Positions 7,150-17,462 are shown, counted from the stretch's first letter. The stretch: 64,000 nt of DNA from Photobacterium ganghwense (GCF_003025595.1 NZ_PYMI01000001.1:1054001-1118000); one strand, 5' to 3'. Numbers and translations: made by a program. The notes: a model not told the origin generated them from the letters alone.

Positions 7150-7640
7150 AACACTACTTCAGGGTTAATCTAGTGCTATGAAGCTAGTACACTTCATGTC
7201 GGTTCAAAAAATATCTCGTTACATTTGACAGTTAATTTATTGCAAACGGTGTGGATAGAAAACAACTGGTTTATTACATCACTATTAGAACTACTTTTAC
7301 TAATGATTAAATATACGAAAAACTTACTATTAATATATAATAAATTAACCATTGTATTTTATTTAAATTAAAATAACGTGGATTTTATAGTTATATATTG
7401 GAGAGAGGAATTAATGAGGGATGTGAAATATGAAAAGGAAACCTTTTATATGTAAATAGAGACACATATTAAAATGCTGTTATTAAATATGAGTTACGTT
7501 AAGGATGGTTTAATACTCGACGTAACTCTAATCAACCAATTAAAGTGTCAATATAAAGAACTTCATATTACAAAATTAAGTCGTAGTTATAGAATTATAA
7601 TCTATAAAAATGCAACAAAAAGGAAAAGTATATTGAACTA

Positions 7641-8828
7641 TTATTCAGTCCACTCATCAATCATATCAGCCCAGTCCTGTAGCATTGATGTTCGTTGTTC
7701 TCGATACTCAGCTTTGTTGTAAACTGCCCTAACCCCTTTCTGTTCGTGCGCTAGGCATTTTTCTATCCAATCCGTGTTGTATCCAGCTTCATGCAGCAGT
7801 GTACTCGCTGTTCTACGTAGGTCGTGCGGCCCAAACTTACTTAGTGACTGACCTTCCTTTTGCGCGGCCTTGTATGTCAAATCCATGACTCGGTTCATCG
7901 TCGCACTACTCATTGGAGCATCAGAGTCATAACGGGAAGGAAGAATGTAATCAGAACCACCGGCAAATGTCTTTAAGGCGATGAGAATGTCCATAGCCTG
8001 ACGTGACAAAAATACCAGGTGCGGGTTACGTCGTTTCATTCTCTCCTTGGGGATCGTCCACAACGCTTCACTAAAGTTAATTTCATTCCAGGTTGCATTG
8101 GTTAACTCGCTTTTGCGCACCATAGTCAACAACAGCAACTTTACCGCAGCACGAATCGACGGCGTCGTTCCTACTTTTTCCATGTAGCGGTACATCAAAC
8201 CAATCTCAGCCGGTGTTAACGTTCGATCTCTTGGCTCAAATCGAGCGATACTTGCAGGCCTTACCAGGTCTGCCGGGTTCTCAACTTTTTGCCCTCTCTC
8301 AATCGCCCATCGATACACCTGGAGCACAATGTCACGCGTATGCACAGCTGTTGCCGGTGCTCCACGCTCTACTATCGCGTCAGTTAACGCTCGTAGATCT
8401 TCATGAGTGATTTCTTTCAGCTTCTGATTGCCAAATTTACCCTCTAACTCTCGGGCATAGACTGAGCGACGCATATCCCGGGTAGAATCAGCCATCTGAT
8501 AGCCACGCAGCCATTTCTGAGCCCAAGCACCAAAGGTTTCAGCATCTTTGGTTCTCGCCTTAGCACGGGCTTTCTCTTTGGCCGGTGACTTTCCATCAGT
8601 AACCATTCTCTTCGCTTCATTGAGACGCTCACGCGCTTCTGCTAACGTGATGCCTCCTACTCCGTAGCGACCAAAAGTAATGGTTTCTTGTCTGCCATTG
8701 ATCGAGTAATTGTAGCGAAAAGAGATAGAGCCTGCGGTAGTGACAGCAACATAGAGGCCATCACGATCATTGACTTTGTAAAGTTTATCTTTGGGTTTGA
8801 GATTGCGTAGCTTGGTATCAGTCAGCAT
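7641..8828 (-). CDS. int: P4-type tyrosine integrase
   Basis: The protein has 395 residues. The N-terminal DUF4102-like arm-binding domain (LTDTKLRNLKPKDKLYKVNDRDGLYV, residues 1-80, with FGRYGVGGITLAEAR) is followed by a core-binding SAM-like domain (about 95-185) and the catalytic domain. Catalytic residues seen are R238 (MVRKSEL), the lysine around 265, H335-x-x-R338 (HDLRR), H361 (LAHE) and Y370 (VYNKAEY). It recombines attP and attB to integrate and excise the element. It is the last gene before guaA. The 3' end of guaA is a known target of related integrases, so integration there is likely. Transcription runs away from guaA into the element. Confidence 0.95.
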   Translation of the reverse strand: MLTDTKLRNLKPKDKLYKVNDRDGLYVAVTTAGSISFRYNYSINGRQETITFGRYGVGGITLAEARERLNEAKRMVTDGKSPAKEKARAKARTKDAETFGAWAQKWLRGYQMADSTRDMRRSVYARELEGKFGNQKLKEITHEDLRALTDAIVERGAPATAVHTRDIVLQVYRWAIERGQKVENPADLVRPASIARFEPRDRTLTPAEIGLMYRYMEKVGTTPSIRAAVKLLLLTMVRKSELTNATWNEINFSEALWTIPKERMKRRNPHLVFLSRQAMDILIALKTFAGGSDYILPSRYDSDAPMSSATMNRVMDLTYKAAQKEGQSLSKFGPHDLRRTASTLLHEAGYNTDWIEKCLAHEQKGVRAVYNKAEYREQRTSMLQDWADMIDEWTE

Positions 8829-9060
8829 GTTTCGACCTATTATTCTTGTTTGATACCATGCTGAAAAACCTCTAAAAAACCAGAAATTAATCTTTATAAA
8901 ACAGATAGATATAAAAATTTAATACCATGCCCCATCAAAAACACTCAGCATGGTATCGGGCGTAATCCATGGCATTACCGATGAATCATACCCATCAAAA
9001 TACCACGGTCAAACCGTGCTTGGCGTTGCCAGACATTGCCAAAAATGACTAACCCAAAAA
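8829..9060. repeat. Integrase-proximal repeats, probable att / arm-site region
   Basis: GATACCATGCTGA (8852-8864) is repeated in inverse at 8945-8957, and ATACCATGC recurs at 8922-8930. CCCATCAAAA occurs twice (8931-8940 and 8991-9000). Clustered short direct and inverse repeats between an integrase and its target gene are typical of integrase and excisionase binding sites. The exact att core cannot be fixed because the other element end is outside the window. Confidence 0.5.
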
Positions 9061-9088
9061 CAAAAAAAGTCCGCAATTACGCGGACTT
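9061..9088 (-). terminator. guaA terminator
   Basis: In the leftward direction AAGTCCGC-GTAATT-GCGGACTT is followed by a long T-rich run (complement of 9062-9068 and beyond). It lies about 50 bp after the guaA stop. Confidence 0.8.
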
Positions 9089-9135
9089 AAGTATGATTTG
9101 GTGCCTGTTAATGCCAGACCTTTCTTAAAGGAGCA

Positions 9136-10719
9136 TTATTCCCACTCGATGGTTGCTGGCGGCTTACCAGAAATGTCGTAAACCACACGGGAAATGCCGT
9201 TTACTTCATTGATAATACGGTTAGACACTTTACCCAGGAAGTCGTATGGCAGGTGTGCCCAGTGCGCAGTCATGAAATCAATCGTTTCAACAGCACGCAG
9301 TGATACTACCCAGTCGTACTTACGACCATCGCCCATAACGCCCACAGAGCGTACTGGCAGGAAGACAGTGAAGGCCTGAGAAACTTTGTTGTACAGATCC
9401 GCTTTATGCAGTTCTTCAATGAAGATAGCGTCAGCACGGCGCAGCAGGTCACAGTACTCTTTCTTCACTTCGCCCAGTACACGTACGCCCAGACCTGGAC
9501 CCGGGAACGGGTGACGGTACAGCATATTGTACGGCAGACCCAGTTCCAGACCGATCTTACGCACTTCGTCTTTGAACAGCTCTTTCAGCGGCTCAACCAG
9601 ACCCATTTCCATATCATCCGGCAGACCGCCCACGTTGTGGTGAGACTTGATCACGTGTGCTTTACCGGTCTTCGATGCAGCAGACTCAATCACATCCGGA
9701 TAGATTGTGCCTTGTGCCAGCCACTTCGCGTTCTCCAGTTTACCCGCTTCTTCATCGAAGACTTCAACAAACACGCGGCCGATGATTTTACGTTTGGCTT
9801 CTGGCTCATCCACACCTTCCAGTGCAGACAGGAAACGATCTTCAGCATTAACGTGAACAATGTTCAGGCCGAAGTGGTCGCCAAACATTTCCATTACCTG
9901 GTGGCCTTCATTAAGACGCAGCAGGCCGTTGTCAACGAAAACACAAGTCAGTTTGTCACCGATGGCACGGTGCACCAGCATTGCAACAACGGAAGAATCC
10001 ACACCGCCTGACAGGCCCAGGATCACTTCATCATCGCCCACTTGCTCTTTGATACGTGCAATAGCGTCTTCGATGATGTTCTCGGAAGTCCACAGCTTCT
10101 CACAGCCACAGATGCCCAGAACGAAGTTTTCGATAATGCGCATGCCCTGACGAGTGTGAGTCACTTCCGGGTGGAACTGTACACCGTAGAAATGCTTCTC
10201 TACGTTCGCCATCGCAGCGTAAGGACACGTCTCAGTTTCAGCCACTTTGACGAAGTCAGACGGGATTTCAACCACTTTATCACCGTGGCTCATCCAAACG
10301 TCCAGCAGCGCCTGACCGTCATCAGACAGCGCATCTTCAATGTTGTGGAAGAAGTCTGTTGGCTCAACAATTTTCACCTGCGCATAACCAAATTCACGCT
10401 CGGTTGAACCAGCAACTTTACCGCCCAGCTGCTCAGCCATGGTCTGCATGCCATAGCACACACCAAATACCGGTACACCCGCTTCAAACACATATTGAGG
10501 GGCACGAGGAGAGCCGGCTTCGGTCACACTTTCCGGACCGCCTGACAGGATAATACCGTTCGGATTGAAGTCGCGGATATCGGCTTCATCGACGTCCCAG
10601 CTCCACAGTTCACAATAAACGCCAATTTCACGGATACGACGTGCGATTAGCTGCGTGTACTGAGAACCAAAGTCCAGAATCAGGATACGTTGGTCATGAA
10701 TATTTGTGGTCGTGCTCAT
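9136..10719 (-). CDS. guaA: GMP synthase (glutamine-hydrolysing)
   Basis: Converts XMP to GMP using glutamine and ATP. The 527-residue protein starts at ATG 10719; a TTG five codons upstream also keeps the frame but lengthens the N-terminus beyond the family. The class I glutamine amidotransferase domain comes first, with the nucleophile C88 in FGVCYGMQ and the HPEVTHT His/Glu. The ATP pyrophosphatase domain has LSGGVDSS (about residue 235), followed by the dimerisation domain ending in PPATIEWE. Length is normal and the 3' end is intact, so the integrated element has not damaged it. It follows guaB at 106 bp, with a PurR-like box between them. Confidence 0.97.
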   Translation of the reverse strand: MSTTTNIHDQRILILDFGSQYTQLIARRIREIGVYCELWSWDVDEADIRDFNPNGIILSGGPESVTEAGSPRAPQYVFEAGVPVFGVCYGMQTMAEQLGGKVAGSTEREFGYAQVKIVEPTDFFHNIEDALSDDGQALLDVWMSHGDKVVEIPSDFVKVAETETCPYAAMANVEKHFYGVQFHPEVTHTRQGMRIIENFVLGICGCEKLWTSENIIEDAIARIKEQVGDDEVILGLSGGVDSSVVAMLVHRAIGDKLTCVFVDNGLLRLNEGHQVMEMFGDHFGLNIVHVNAEDRFLSALEGVDEPEAKRKIIGRVFVEVFDEEAGKLENAKWLAQGTIYPDVIESAASKTGKAHVIKSHHNVGGLPDDMEMGLVEPLKELFKDEVRKIGLELGLPYNMLYRHPFPGPGLGVRVLGEVKKEYCDLLRRADAIFIEELHKADLYNKVSQAFTVFLPVRSVGVMGDGRKYDWVVSLRAVETIDFMTAHWAHLPYDFLGKVSNRIINEVNGISRVVYDISGKPPATIEWE

Positions 10720-10749
10720 TTCAGGCTGTCTCAAAAATCAGTGGAAGGT

Positions 10750-10769
10750 GGGGGCTAAAAAACGCCCCC
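10750..10769 (-). other. GC-rich hairpin in the guaB-guaA spacer
   Basis: GGGGGC and GCCCCC form a 6-bp stem around an 8-base A-rich loop. No T-run follows leftward, so it may be an attenuator or RNA stabiliser rather than a full terminator. Confidence 0.45.
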
Positions 10770-10792
10770 GATCTTATACGAGTTTTTTAGTT

Positions 10793-10808
10793 AGGCAAAC
10801 GTTTTCGC
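10793..10808. promoter_or_regulatory. PurR-box-like sequence between guaB and guaA
   Basis: AGGCAAACGTTTTCGC matches the core and most flanks of the PurR operator (ACGCAAACGTTTTCGT). It sits 18 bp after the guaB stop. Confidence 0.55.
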
Positions 10809-10825
10809 AATTCGTTGCGTAGCGA

Positions 10826-12289
10826 TTAGCCCAGACGGTAGTTAGGTGCTTCTTTTGTAATCGTCACATCGTGAACGTGAGACTCTTTCATGCCAGCACC
10901 AGAGATACGAACAAATTCCGCTTTAGTACGCAGCTCTTCGATGGTTGCCGAACCGGTCAGACCCATGCTTGAACGCAGGCCGCCCAGTTGCTGGTGAACG
11001 ATTTCTTTCAGGTGACCTTTGTACGCCACACGACCTTCGATACCTTCCGGTACCAGTTTGTCTGCCGCATTGTCAGTCTGGAAGTAACGGTCTGAAGAAC
11101 CTTTTGACATCGCGCCCAGAGAGCCCATGCCGCGGTAAGATTTATAAGCACGGCCCTGGTACAGCTCTACTTCACCCGGTGCTTCTTCCGTACCGGCGAA
11201 CATTGAACCGACCATCACACAGGATGCACCAGCCGCAATGGCTTTACACATGTCGCCGGAGAAACGGATACCGCCGTCTGCGATTACCGGAATGTCGTAT
11301 TCGTTCGCTACGGCCGCTGCATCAGCGATAGCTGTAATTTGCGGAACACCCACACCGGTCACGATACGAGTGGTACAGATTGAGCCTGGGCCGATACCCA
11401 CTTTCACAGCACTGACACCAGCTTCAATCAGGGCACGAGCACCTTCTGCCGTCGCTACGTTACCGCCTACGATTGGCAGGTTCGGGTAGGCAGTACGGGT
11501 TTCGCGAATACGCTGCAGAACCCCTTCAGAGTGGCCGTGAGAAGAGTCAATCAGCAGTACGTCAACACCCGCTTCAACCAGCGCTTTCACACGCTCTTCG
11601 TTACCGGCACCGGCACCCACCGCTGCGCCCACACGCAGACGACCGAACTCGTCTTTACACGCATTAGGCTTACGCTCTGCTTTCTGGAAGTCTTTTGCCG
11701 TGATCATGCCGCGCAGCTGGAAGCTGTCGTTAACCAGCAGCACTTTTTCAACACGGTGCTGCTGCATGATTTTTTCTACTTCTTCACGTGATGCGCCTTC
11801 TTTGGCAGCCGCCAGTTTACCTTTTGGCGTCATCACATCTTCTACTTTCAGGGAAAGGTCGGTCACGAAACGAACGTCACGGCCGGTAATAATACCCACC
11901 AGTTCGTTGTTACCAGTCACTACCGGGTAACCGGCAAAGCCGTTTTCTTCAGTCAGGCGCTTCACATCTTCGATGGTATTGTCTGGTTTCACGGTGACAG
12001 GTTCTGATACCACACCCGCTTCGAACTTTTTCACCATGCGAACTTCACGAGCCTGCTGCTCAATGGACATGTTTTTGTGGATGAAGCCAATGCCACCTTC
12101 CTGGGCAAGGGCAATCGCCAGGCGACCTTCAGTGACGGTATCCATTGACGCTGACACCATAGGGATGTTCAGCGAAATGTCTTTCGTCAGACGGGTGCGC
12201 AGATCGGCAGTGTTAGGCAGTACAGTTGAATGGGCTGGAACCAGCAGAACATCGTCGAAAGTCAAAGCTTCTTGTTTGATTCGTAACAT
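10826..12289 (-). CDS. guaB: IMP dehydrogenase
   Basis: Oxidises IMP to XMP with NAD+, the committed step of GMP synthesis. The 487-residue protein has the (beta/alpha)8 barrel interrupted by two CBS domains (about residues 95-205, including [19 protein letters not shown]). The active-site loop [18 protein letters not shown] carries the catalytic cysteine near residue 305, and the flap region contains GMGSLGAM and the EGRVAYKG motif. Start [16 protein letters not shown] is canonical. It precedes guaA in a guaBA operon; a PurR-like box lies about 65-80 bp upstream of the start. Confidence 0.98.
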   Translation of the reverse strand: MLRIKQEALTFDDVLLVPAHSTVLPNTADLRTRLTKDISLNIPMVSASMDTVTEGRLAIALAQEGGIGFIHKNMSIEQQAREVRMVKKFEAGVVSEPVTVKPDNTIEDVKRLTEENGFAGYPVVTGNNELVGIITGRDVRFVTDLSLKVEDVMTPKGKLAAAKEGASREEVEKIMQQHRVEKVLLVNDSFQLRGMITAKDFQKAERKPNACKDEFGRLRVGAAVGAGAGNEERVKALVEAGVDVLLIDSSHGHSEGVLQRIRETRTAYPNLPIVGGNVATAEGARALIEAGVSAVKVGIGPGSICTTRIVTGVGVPQITAIADAAAVANEYDIPVIADGGIRFSGDMCKAIAAGASCVMVGSMFAGTEEAPGEVELYQGRAYKSYRGMGSLGAMSKGSSDRYFQTDNAADKLVPEGIEGRVAYKGHLKEIVHQQLGGLRSSMGLTGSATIEELRTKAEFVRISGAGMKESHVHDVTITKEAPNYRLG

Positions 12290-12355
12290 TGCAATATCTC
12301 ACACCAAGTAGAGGTTTAAAGAAGGATAAAATATTGCGAACGAATTATACGTAGG

Positions 12356-12371
12356 GTGCAAACGTTTGGCT
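12356..12371. promoter_or_regulatory. PurR-box-like operator upstream of guaB
   Basis: GTGCAAACGTTTGGCT contains the invariant GCAAACGTTT core of the PurR operator. It lies in the 270-bp divergent region between guaB and xseA. The rest of that gap is A/T-rich with no other clear site. Confidence 0.55.
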
Positions 12372-12559
12372 AGAATTTTTTTTGATTTTTTTATTGATTA
12401 TTTTCCCTTGATCTGTAATATATTTCGGTTAAGTTTCCGGTGTTGCGGTCGCCGTTTTACGACCAAGATCTGTCCACAGATCTGCCCAAAAAATAGCAAA
12501 CGATATCTTCTCTCGTTTTCCGCACCCGCCTAAACCTCCGACTACAGGTTTTCTGCCGC

Positions 12560-13921
12560 GTGACCCTATTTTCTCCCCAAACTCAGAACAACGATCGCAT
12601 TTATACCGTTTCCAGCCTGAACGCTCAGGTCAGACTGATCCTTGAGAACGAAATGGGAGTTGTCTGGCTGGTTGGTGAACTGTCTAACCTGTCGATGCCA
12701 GTCTCCGGCCACTGGTATTTCACCCTGAAGGACTCCCGTGCTCAGGTGAAATGTGCCATGTTCAAGGGCACAAACCGACGGGTCACCTTCAAACCGGCCA
12801 ATGGGACCCAGGTTCTGGTCAAGGCGAGATTGTCCCTGTATGAACCTCGTGGGGACTACCAACTGATCATCGAAAGCATGCAGCCGGAAGGTGATGGTCG
12901 ACTGCAGCAACAATTTGAACAGCTGAAAATGGCACTGGCCGCCGAAGGTCTGTTTGCTCAGTCGCTGAAAAAACCACTGCCGGATTTACCTCGCCGGGTC
13001 GGGATTATTACCTCCAAAACCGGTGCTGCGCTGCATGATATTTTGCAGGTACTGAAACGCCGGGATCCCAGCCTGCCGGTTGTAATTTACCCGACCATGG
13101 TACAGGGTGAAGGAGCTGCCATTTCAATTGCGCAGGCTATCGGCCGGGCAAATGCCCGCCAGGAATGTGATGTCCTGATTGTGGGGCGTGGCGGTGGCTC
13201 TTTGGAAGATTTGTGGGCGTTCAACGAAGAAATCGTGGCCCGCACTATCGCAGCAAGTCAAATCCCGATTGTAAGCGCCGTCGGCCACGAAGTGGACGTG
13301 ACGATTGCTGACTTTGTCGCGGACGTACGCGCACCGACCCCTTCAGCAGCCGCTGAGTTGATAAGCCGGGATATGACCCACCAGACCCAGCAGATACGCC
13401 AGCGACAGCAACAACTGCAAAGCGCTATGCGCCACTACATGTCTGAACGCCTCGCCCAGGCTATTCGCCTGCAGCACAGGCTGGACCGCCAGCATCCGCA
13501 AGTTCGCCTGAACCAGCAACAACAGCAACTGGATGAGCTGACCGGACGCCTTGGTCACACCATGCAACGCTACATGGCCCGTTACCAGCAGCGATTGGAG
13601 CAATACAATTACAAACTGGCGCTGCACTCTCCTGCCCGCACGCTGGCAACCAAACAGAACCAGCTCCACCGGCTGGAAGACAGACTGCAGGAAGCCATGG
13701 ATCGTCGCTTGGTCGCCTCTGGCCACCGACTGGCAATGGCTGCCGAAAAACTGGAAGCGGTCAGCCCGCTGGCAACACTGGGACGGGGATATTCCATCAC
13801 CCGCGACAGTAGCGGCACAGTGGTTCGCAACAGCAGTCAGGTGTCGGTCGGTGACACGATTCATACCCGACTGGCCGACGGCGAGATAAGTTCTGTGGTC
13901 AGCGAGTCGTCTTCCCGTTAA
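12560..13921 (+). CDS. xseA: Exodeoxyribonuclease VII large subunit
   Basis: Large subunit of the ExoVII single-strand exonuclease, which trims DNA ends together with XseB in the cytoplasm. The 453-residue protein starts at GTG 12560. The N-terminal OB fold ([29 protein letters not shown]...GHWYFTLKD) is followed by the catalytic core with [36 protein letters not shown] and [17 protein letters not shown], then a long Gln-rich coiled-coil (about residues 270-400). The C-terminal end has [12 protein letters not shown]. It is divergent from guaB as in E. coli and Vibrio. Its second half has an unusually long open frame on the other strand, caused by Gln/Arg codon use. Confidence 0.97.
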   Translation: MTLFSPQTQNNDRIYTVSSLNAQVRLILENEMGVVWLVGELSNLSMPVSGHWYFTLKDSRAQVKCAMFKGTNRRVTFKPANGTQVLVKARLSLYEPRGDYQLIIESMQPEGDGRLQQQFEQLKMALAAEGLFAQSLKKPLPDLPRRVGIITSKTGAALHDILQVLKRRDPSLPVVIYPTMVQGEGAAISIAQAIGRANARQECDVLIVGRGGGSLEDLWAFNEEIVARTIAASQIPIVSAVGHEVDVTIADFVADVRAPTPSAAAELISRDMTHQTQQIRQRQQQLQSAMRHYMSERLAQAIRLQHRLDRQHPQVRLNQQQQQLDELTGRLGHTMQRYMARYQQRLEQYNYKLALHSPARTLATKQNQLHRLEDRLQEAMDRRLVASGHRLAMAAEKLEAVSPLATLGRGYSITRDSSGTVVRNSSQVSVGDTIHTRLADGEISSVVSESSSR

Positions 13922-13980
13922 TCTGAAGCCCATCAATCTGTGTCCATTAACCCCATGTGTCCCGTCAGGGTTGATGGAGG

Positions 13981-14208
13981 CTATTCGGCCCTGACAAACT
14001 CAATCCGGATTCTGGATTTAGACTTCAACTCATTGCACTGATTACAAAAATAACTGGCGGCACCGCAGGCTGCCAGCTTTTCCAACTGGGCTGCACAGTC
14101 CGGGCAGTACGCTTGCTTTCGCCAATTTTTACCGCAGTCCTCGCAGTGGTAATGATTGTCATGCCAATGCATTTCCGTTTGGCATTCCGGGCAAAAATTC
14201 TGTTCCAT
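13981..14208 (-). CDS. yfgJ: YfgJ-type zinc-ribbon protein
   Basis: This 75-residue cytoplasmic protein has three CxxC pairs: CPEC near the start, CEDC, CPDC, and a final CNQC, consistent with two zinc ribbons. The family (DUF1407, E. coli YfgJ) is of unknown function, and next to xseA is its usual place. It is convergent with xseA with a 59-bp gap. A good AGGAG-like box precedes the start. Confidence 0.85.
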   Translation of the reverse strand: MEQNFCPECQTEMHWHDNHYHCEDCGKNWRKQAYCPDCAAQLEKLAACGAASYFCNQCNELKSKSRIRIEFVRAE

Positions 14209-14299
14209 GTGTTACTCCTAATCAGGCATAGTCGGCATTTTTATGCGCCGTATCCTAGCGCAAGTTGTTTTCACTGCCATTGATTCAGCTTAGGAATCC

Positions 14300-14397
14300 G
14301 CTCTCTGGCTCTCTGGCTCTCTGGCTCTCTGGCTCTCTGGCTCTCTGGCTCTCTGGCTCTCTGGCTCTCTGGCTCTCTGGCTCTCTGGCTCTCTGGC
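14300..14397 (+). repeat. Tandem octanucleotide repeat (GCTCTCTG)n
   Basis: The unit GCTCTCTG is repeated about 12 times without interruption. An uninterrupted 8-bp array is prone to slippage and therefore may vary between strains. It lies upstream of yfgJ (start at 14208), outside any gene. Confidence 0.95.
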
Positions 14398-14771
14398 AGA
14401 GCATCTCACTACACGTGTAGCTTCATTAACAGCCATTCGATATTTTTCACTGCATGTTCTTCGCACTCGCCTCTACTGCTTATCCAATATCTCTTTTCTA
14501 CCGCGAAGCCTGAGCGTACCTGATTCTGTTGATCAACGTGATAAACCCTATTGATCAGCGATCAGGTACCAAAAGAACATTTATCAATACACTTCCCGAA
14601 AGCATAAGTTACATATGCTGTTTTTCAATTTAAACCGATATATTATTTTATCAATGTGGTTTTAAAGCCCATAGATCAAGAATGTTGTAAACCCATAGAA
14701 TCAGGATCCAGCAAACTTTACGACGGTTATCAGATACCGTCATTTCATTAATAATAGTCTGATAAATATAA

Positions 14772-14796
14772 AAAAATCGCCATCAAGGCGATTTTT
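14772..14796. terminator. Terminator after the AlaX-like gene
   Basis: AAAAATCGCC-ATCAA-GGCGATTTTT is a 10-bp stem with A and T runs at both sides, so it can work in either direction. It is 18 bp after the leftward alaX stop. Confidence 0.85.
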
Positions 14797-14813
14797 ATCA
14801 ACGGGTTCGGTGA

Positions 14814-15692
14814 TCAAGCTTTAACACTGCGGGTGATCATTATCAACTCCTGCTCATTGCGAATATCAAACGATACGGTCAATGATGCGTACTCGGCCAG
14901 AGAGCGGACATGAGTACCGCCACAAGGGATTTCGACTACATTCCCTTCTAGCAGAGCGCACTGCCAGTAACGGGAATCTGTCAAAGCAGAGCCTTCTTTG
15001 CGAAGTGTCACCGGAAAACCTTCGTGGCACCAGGCAGTCAGCTGCTGGTTCACCTGCTCCGTGATGTCAGGCAGAGCTGCGAGCATCTCTGCCGTATTCA
15101 TTCCGCGTTTTCGCAGGGTCTTCCCGAGGCGATAAGTATCAGTACTGCAATCTTCGGTCACACGGCTTTCCGTTTGCGCATAACTGTGGAAATCGTAGTG
15201 CCCGAGTTCATCTTTCCGTGATGCCTCTTTTCGCCAGAATCCCTGATGGAGGACCTTGTTAAGCGCCAGCGAGGAAAGGTGGCCCCCACTGTGGCCACGG
15301 CTCAGGGCCTGCTGATAAATCTCATCGACAACCAACTCAACAGCCACCCCTGCGGCCAGCGCCATATCAGTGGCAAGCTGATGCACCACAACAAACACCC
15401 AGCCCGGCTCAAAGCGTTTGACTGGAATCGCGGCGCCGACAAACAGCTGTCCGGTCACCAGTTCAACGGCACCGACATGACAGCCGACAACAGGTTGGCT
15501 ATCGCCTCCCCACTTCAGCATTCCGCGGTCTGCCGGATGATCCGGCCAGATGTGGCTGACCGGGTGAAAAGGGGTAACATCGGTCACCACATACAGGCCG
15601 CCTTGCCCATCGGCTTCAACGAGCTGTACATTCGCCTGTGCCTGATACTGATAATCCGGAAACACCACCCGGGTTGCGCTTATCGCTGTCAT
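14814..15692 (-). CDS. AlaX-like alanyl-tRNA editing hydrolase
   Basis: This 292-residue protein belongs to the AlaRS-related editing family that hydrolyses mischarged seryl- or glycyl-tRNA(Ala). The zinc-binding motifs are present: HSGGH near residue 133 (HxxxH) and CGGTHV near residue 258 (CxxxH). There is no aminoacylation domain, so it is a free-standing trans-editor. The N-terminal part (to about residue 100) is an OB or beta-barrel-like domain as in AlaX-M proteins. It stands alone between two terminators. Substrate preference cannot be read from the sequence. Confidence 0.85.
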   Translation of the reverse strand: MTAISATRVVFPDYQYQAQANVQLVEADGQGGLYVVTDVTPFHPVSHIWPDHPADRGMLKWGGDSQPVVGCHVGAVELVTGQLFVGAAIPVKRFEPGWVFVVVHQLATDMALAAGVAVELVVDEIYQQALSRGHSGGHLSSLALNKVLHQGFWRKEASRKDELGHYDFHSYAQTESRVTEDCSTDTYRLGKTLRKRGMNTAEMLAALPDITEQVNQQLTAWCHEGFPVTLRKEGSALTDSRYWQCALLEGNVVEIPCGGTHVRSLAEYASLTVSFDIRNEQELIMITRSVKA

Positions 15693-15730
15693 AACTGTCC
15701 TTCATTGTTCGAACTGCTAAGCATGATAAC

Positions 15731-15756
15731 AAAAAGCCCGGCGCTTGGCCGGGCTT
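15731..15756 (-). terminator. der terminator
   Basis: Leftward, AAGCCCGGC and its complement form a 9-bp stem around a 5-base loop, followed by a T5 run. It is 25 bp after the der stop. Confidence 0.85.
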
Positions 15757-15780
15757 AACATTCAGCAAAAACGGTAAGTA

Positions 15781-17283
15781 TTACTTATCACGGTTTTTCA
15801 GGACATTGGTCAGACGTTTACGCTGACGCTCCTGAGAAATAGTCAGCTTCTGCTTCTTACCTTCAAACGGGTTTTCGCTGTTCTGGAACTGGATACGGAT
15901 CGGCGTCCCCATCATTTCCAGTGACTTGCGGTAGTAGTTCATCAGGTAACGCTTGTACGAACCAGGCAACTCATTCACCAAGTTACCGTGGATCACGATA
16001 ATCGGTGGGTTATAGCCCCCTGCGTGCGCATATTTCAGTTTCACACGGCGGCCACGGATCATCGGCGGCTGGTGATCATCCTGCGCCATCTGCAGAATAC
16101 GGGTCAGCATTGATGTGCTGATACGCTTCGTGGCAGATTGGTAAGCCTCCTGTACGGATTCATACAGGTGACCCACACCGGTACCGTGCAGGGCAGAAAT
16201 AAAGTGGATACGGGCAAAGTCTACAAAGCCCAGACGGCGATCCAGCTCAGACTTCACGCGCTCTTTCACTTCGTTATCCAGACCGTCCCATTTGTTGACG
16301 GCAATAACCAGTGAACGACCGGCATTCAGAGCAAAGCCCAGCAGGCTCAGATCCTGATCCGAGATGTTTTCGCGGGCATCGATAACCAGCAGCACCACGT
16401 TGGCGTCTTCAACGGCTTTCAGGGTTTGGATAACCGAGAATTTCTCTACCGCTTGGTGCATATTTTTACGACGGCGAATACCCGCGGTGTCGATCAGGAC
16501 GTATTCCTGGCCATCACGCTCCATCGGGATGTAAATCGAGTCACGGGTTGTACCCGGCATATCGAACACTACAACGCGCTCTTCGCCCAGAATACGGTTG
16601 GTCAGGGTAGATTTACCGACATTAGGACGACCGATGATCGCCAGCTTAATCGGCTGCTCTTGCAGACGCTTGTAAGCGGCTTCCGCATCAGCTTCTGACA
16701 GGTTCGCTTTTTCGATGTCTTCAACCGATGTCAGATCTTCGATCTGTACTTCATCGCTTTCTTCGCCTTCAGCTTCTTTCGCCTTCAGGTTTTCTGCAAA
16801 CGGTGCCAGCGCACGCTCCATCAGCGCGGTTACGCCACGGTTCTGTGCCGCTGCGATTTGGTACATTGCATCAACACCCAACTGCCAGAATTCTGCACAA
16901 GCACTGTCGCCATCAATACCGTCAATTTTGTTCACCACCAGGAAAGTGGGCTTTTCACGGCTACGCAGATGCTTGGCAATCGCTTCATCCGCAGCGGTCA
17001 GACCGGCACGACCGTCGACCAGAAACAGAACCACGTCCGCTTCTTCGATCGCCGCCAGCGACTGCTCGGCCATTTTGGTTTCGACGCCTTCTTCAGAGCC
17101 GTCAATACCGCCGGTATCGATCACGATAAATTCGTGCTCTTCTAACTCGGCCTTACCGTATTTACGATCCCTTGTTAGGCCAGGAAAATCAGCTACCAGC
17201 GCATCCCTAGTCCGGGTAAGACGGTTAAATAACGTCGATTTACCCACATTTGGGCGCCCGACAAGGGCAACAACAGGAATCAT
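15781..17283 (-). CDS. der: Ribosome biogenesis GTPase Der (EngA)
   Basis: Double-GTPase needed for 50S subunit maturation. The 500-residue protein has two G domains, each with a [11 protein letters not shown]-loop (near residues 8 and 217); DTGGI and DTAGI switch-II motifs and NKID and NKWD specificity motifs are all present. An acidic linker ([22 protein letters not shown]) separates the two, and a C-terminal KH-like domain (residues 385-470) ends in a basic tail. Length and motifs are normal for gammaproteobacteria. It is the last gene of the leftward bamB array, 179 bp after bamB. Confidence 0.98.
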   Translation of the reverse strand: MIPVVALVGRPNVGKSTLFNRLTRTRDALVADFPGLTRDRKYGKAELEEHEFIVIDTGGIDGSEEGVETKMAEQSLAAIEEADVVLFLVDGRAGLTAADEAIAKHLRSREKPTFLVVNKIDGIDGDSACAEFWQLGVDAMYQIAAAQNRGVTALMERALAPFAENLKAKEAEGEESDEVQIEDLTSVEDIEKANLSEADAEAAYKRLQEQPIKLAIIGRPNVGKSTLTNRILGEERVVVFDMPGTTRDSIYIPMERDGQEYVLIDTAGIRRRKNMHQAVEKFSVIQTLKAVEDANVVLLVIDARENISDQDLSLLGFALNAGRSLVIAVNKWDGLDNEVKERVKSELDRRLGFVDFARIHFISALHGTGVGHLYESVQEAYQSATKRISTSMLTRILQMAQDDHQPPMIRGRRVKLKYAHAGGYNPPIIVIHGNLVNELPGSYKRYLMNYYRKSLEMMGTPIRIQFQNSENPFEGKKQKLTISQERQRKRLTNVLKNRDK

Positions 17284-17398
17284 AACTACCTCTTACTTTT
17301 CATAGTCTTAATGACATATTTTCCATTCATTCTTGCCTCCAGCGAGCCTTCGCTCTGCCTTCATCCGACAATAATATCGCGAACGGATATAACAACAA

Positions 17399-17429
17399 CG
17401 GCTCCTGACTGTATCCACAGCAGGAGCCG
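17399..17429. other. Hairpin between bamB and der
   Basis: CGGCTCCTG pairs with CAGGAGCCG, with CTG/CAG pairing continuing inside. There is no T-run in the leftward direction; it may modulate read-through from bamB into der. Confidence 0.45.
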
Positions 17430-17462
17430 AGAAATGAGAATGGCGCGTATTATAACGACAAA

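Larger units (their letters stand above)
6824..7640. other. AT-rich intergenic regulatory region of the element
   Basis: About 0.8 kb of very A/T-rich sequence between alpA and the integrase end. The only specific structures I can support are the two KorB-like palindromes. A possible short rightward frame near 7474-7722 has no recognisable features and overlaps the integrase; I do not call it. Confidence 0.6.
14209..14813. other. Intergenic region with octanucleotide repeats and a terminator
   Basis: 600 bp without a credible gene. It contains the 8-bp tandem repeat (14300-14397), short A/T-rich sequence, an imperfect 17-bp direct repeat around CCCATAGA (about 14667 and 14691) and the hairpin terminator at 14772-14796. 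Confidence 0.7.

Noticed and set aside
7474..7722. Short rightward open frame of 82 codons in the AT-rich part
   Set aside because: It overlaps the integrase gene end on the other strand, has no ribosome-binding site of note and no recognisable motif.
13343..13936. Leftward open frame opposite the end of xseA
   Set aside because: Caused by the Gln/Leu-rich coiled-coil codons of xseA; no ribosome-binding site.
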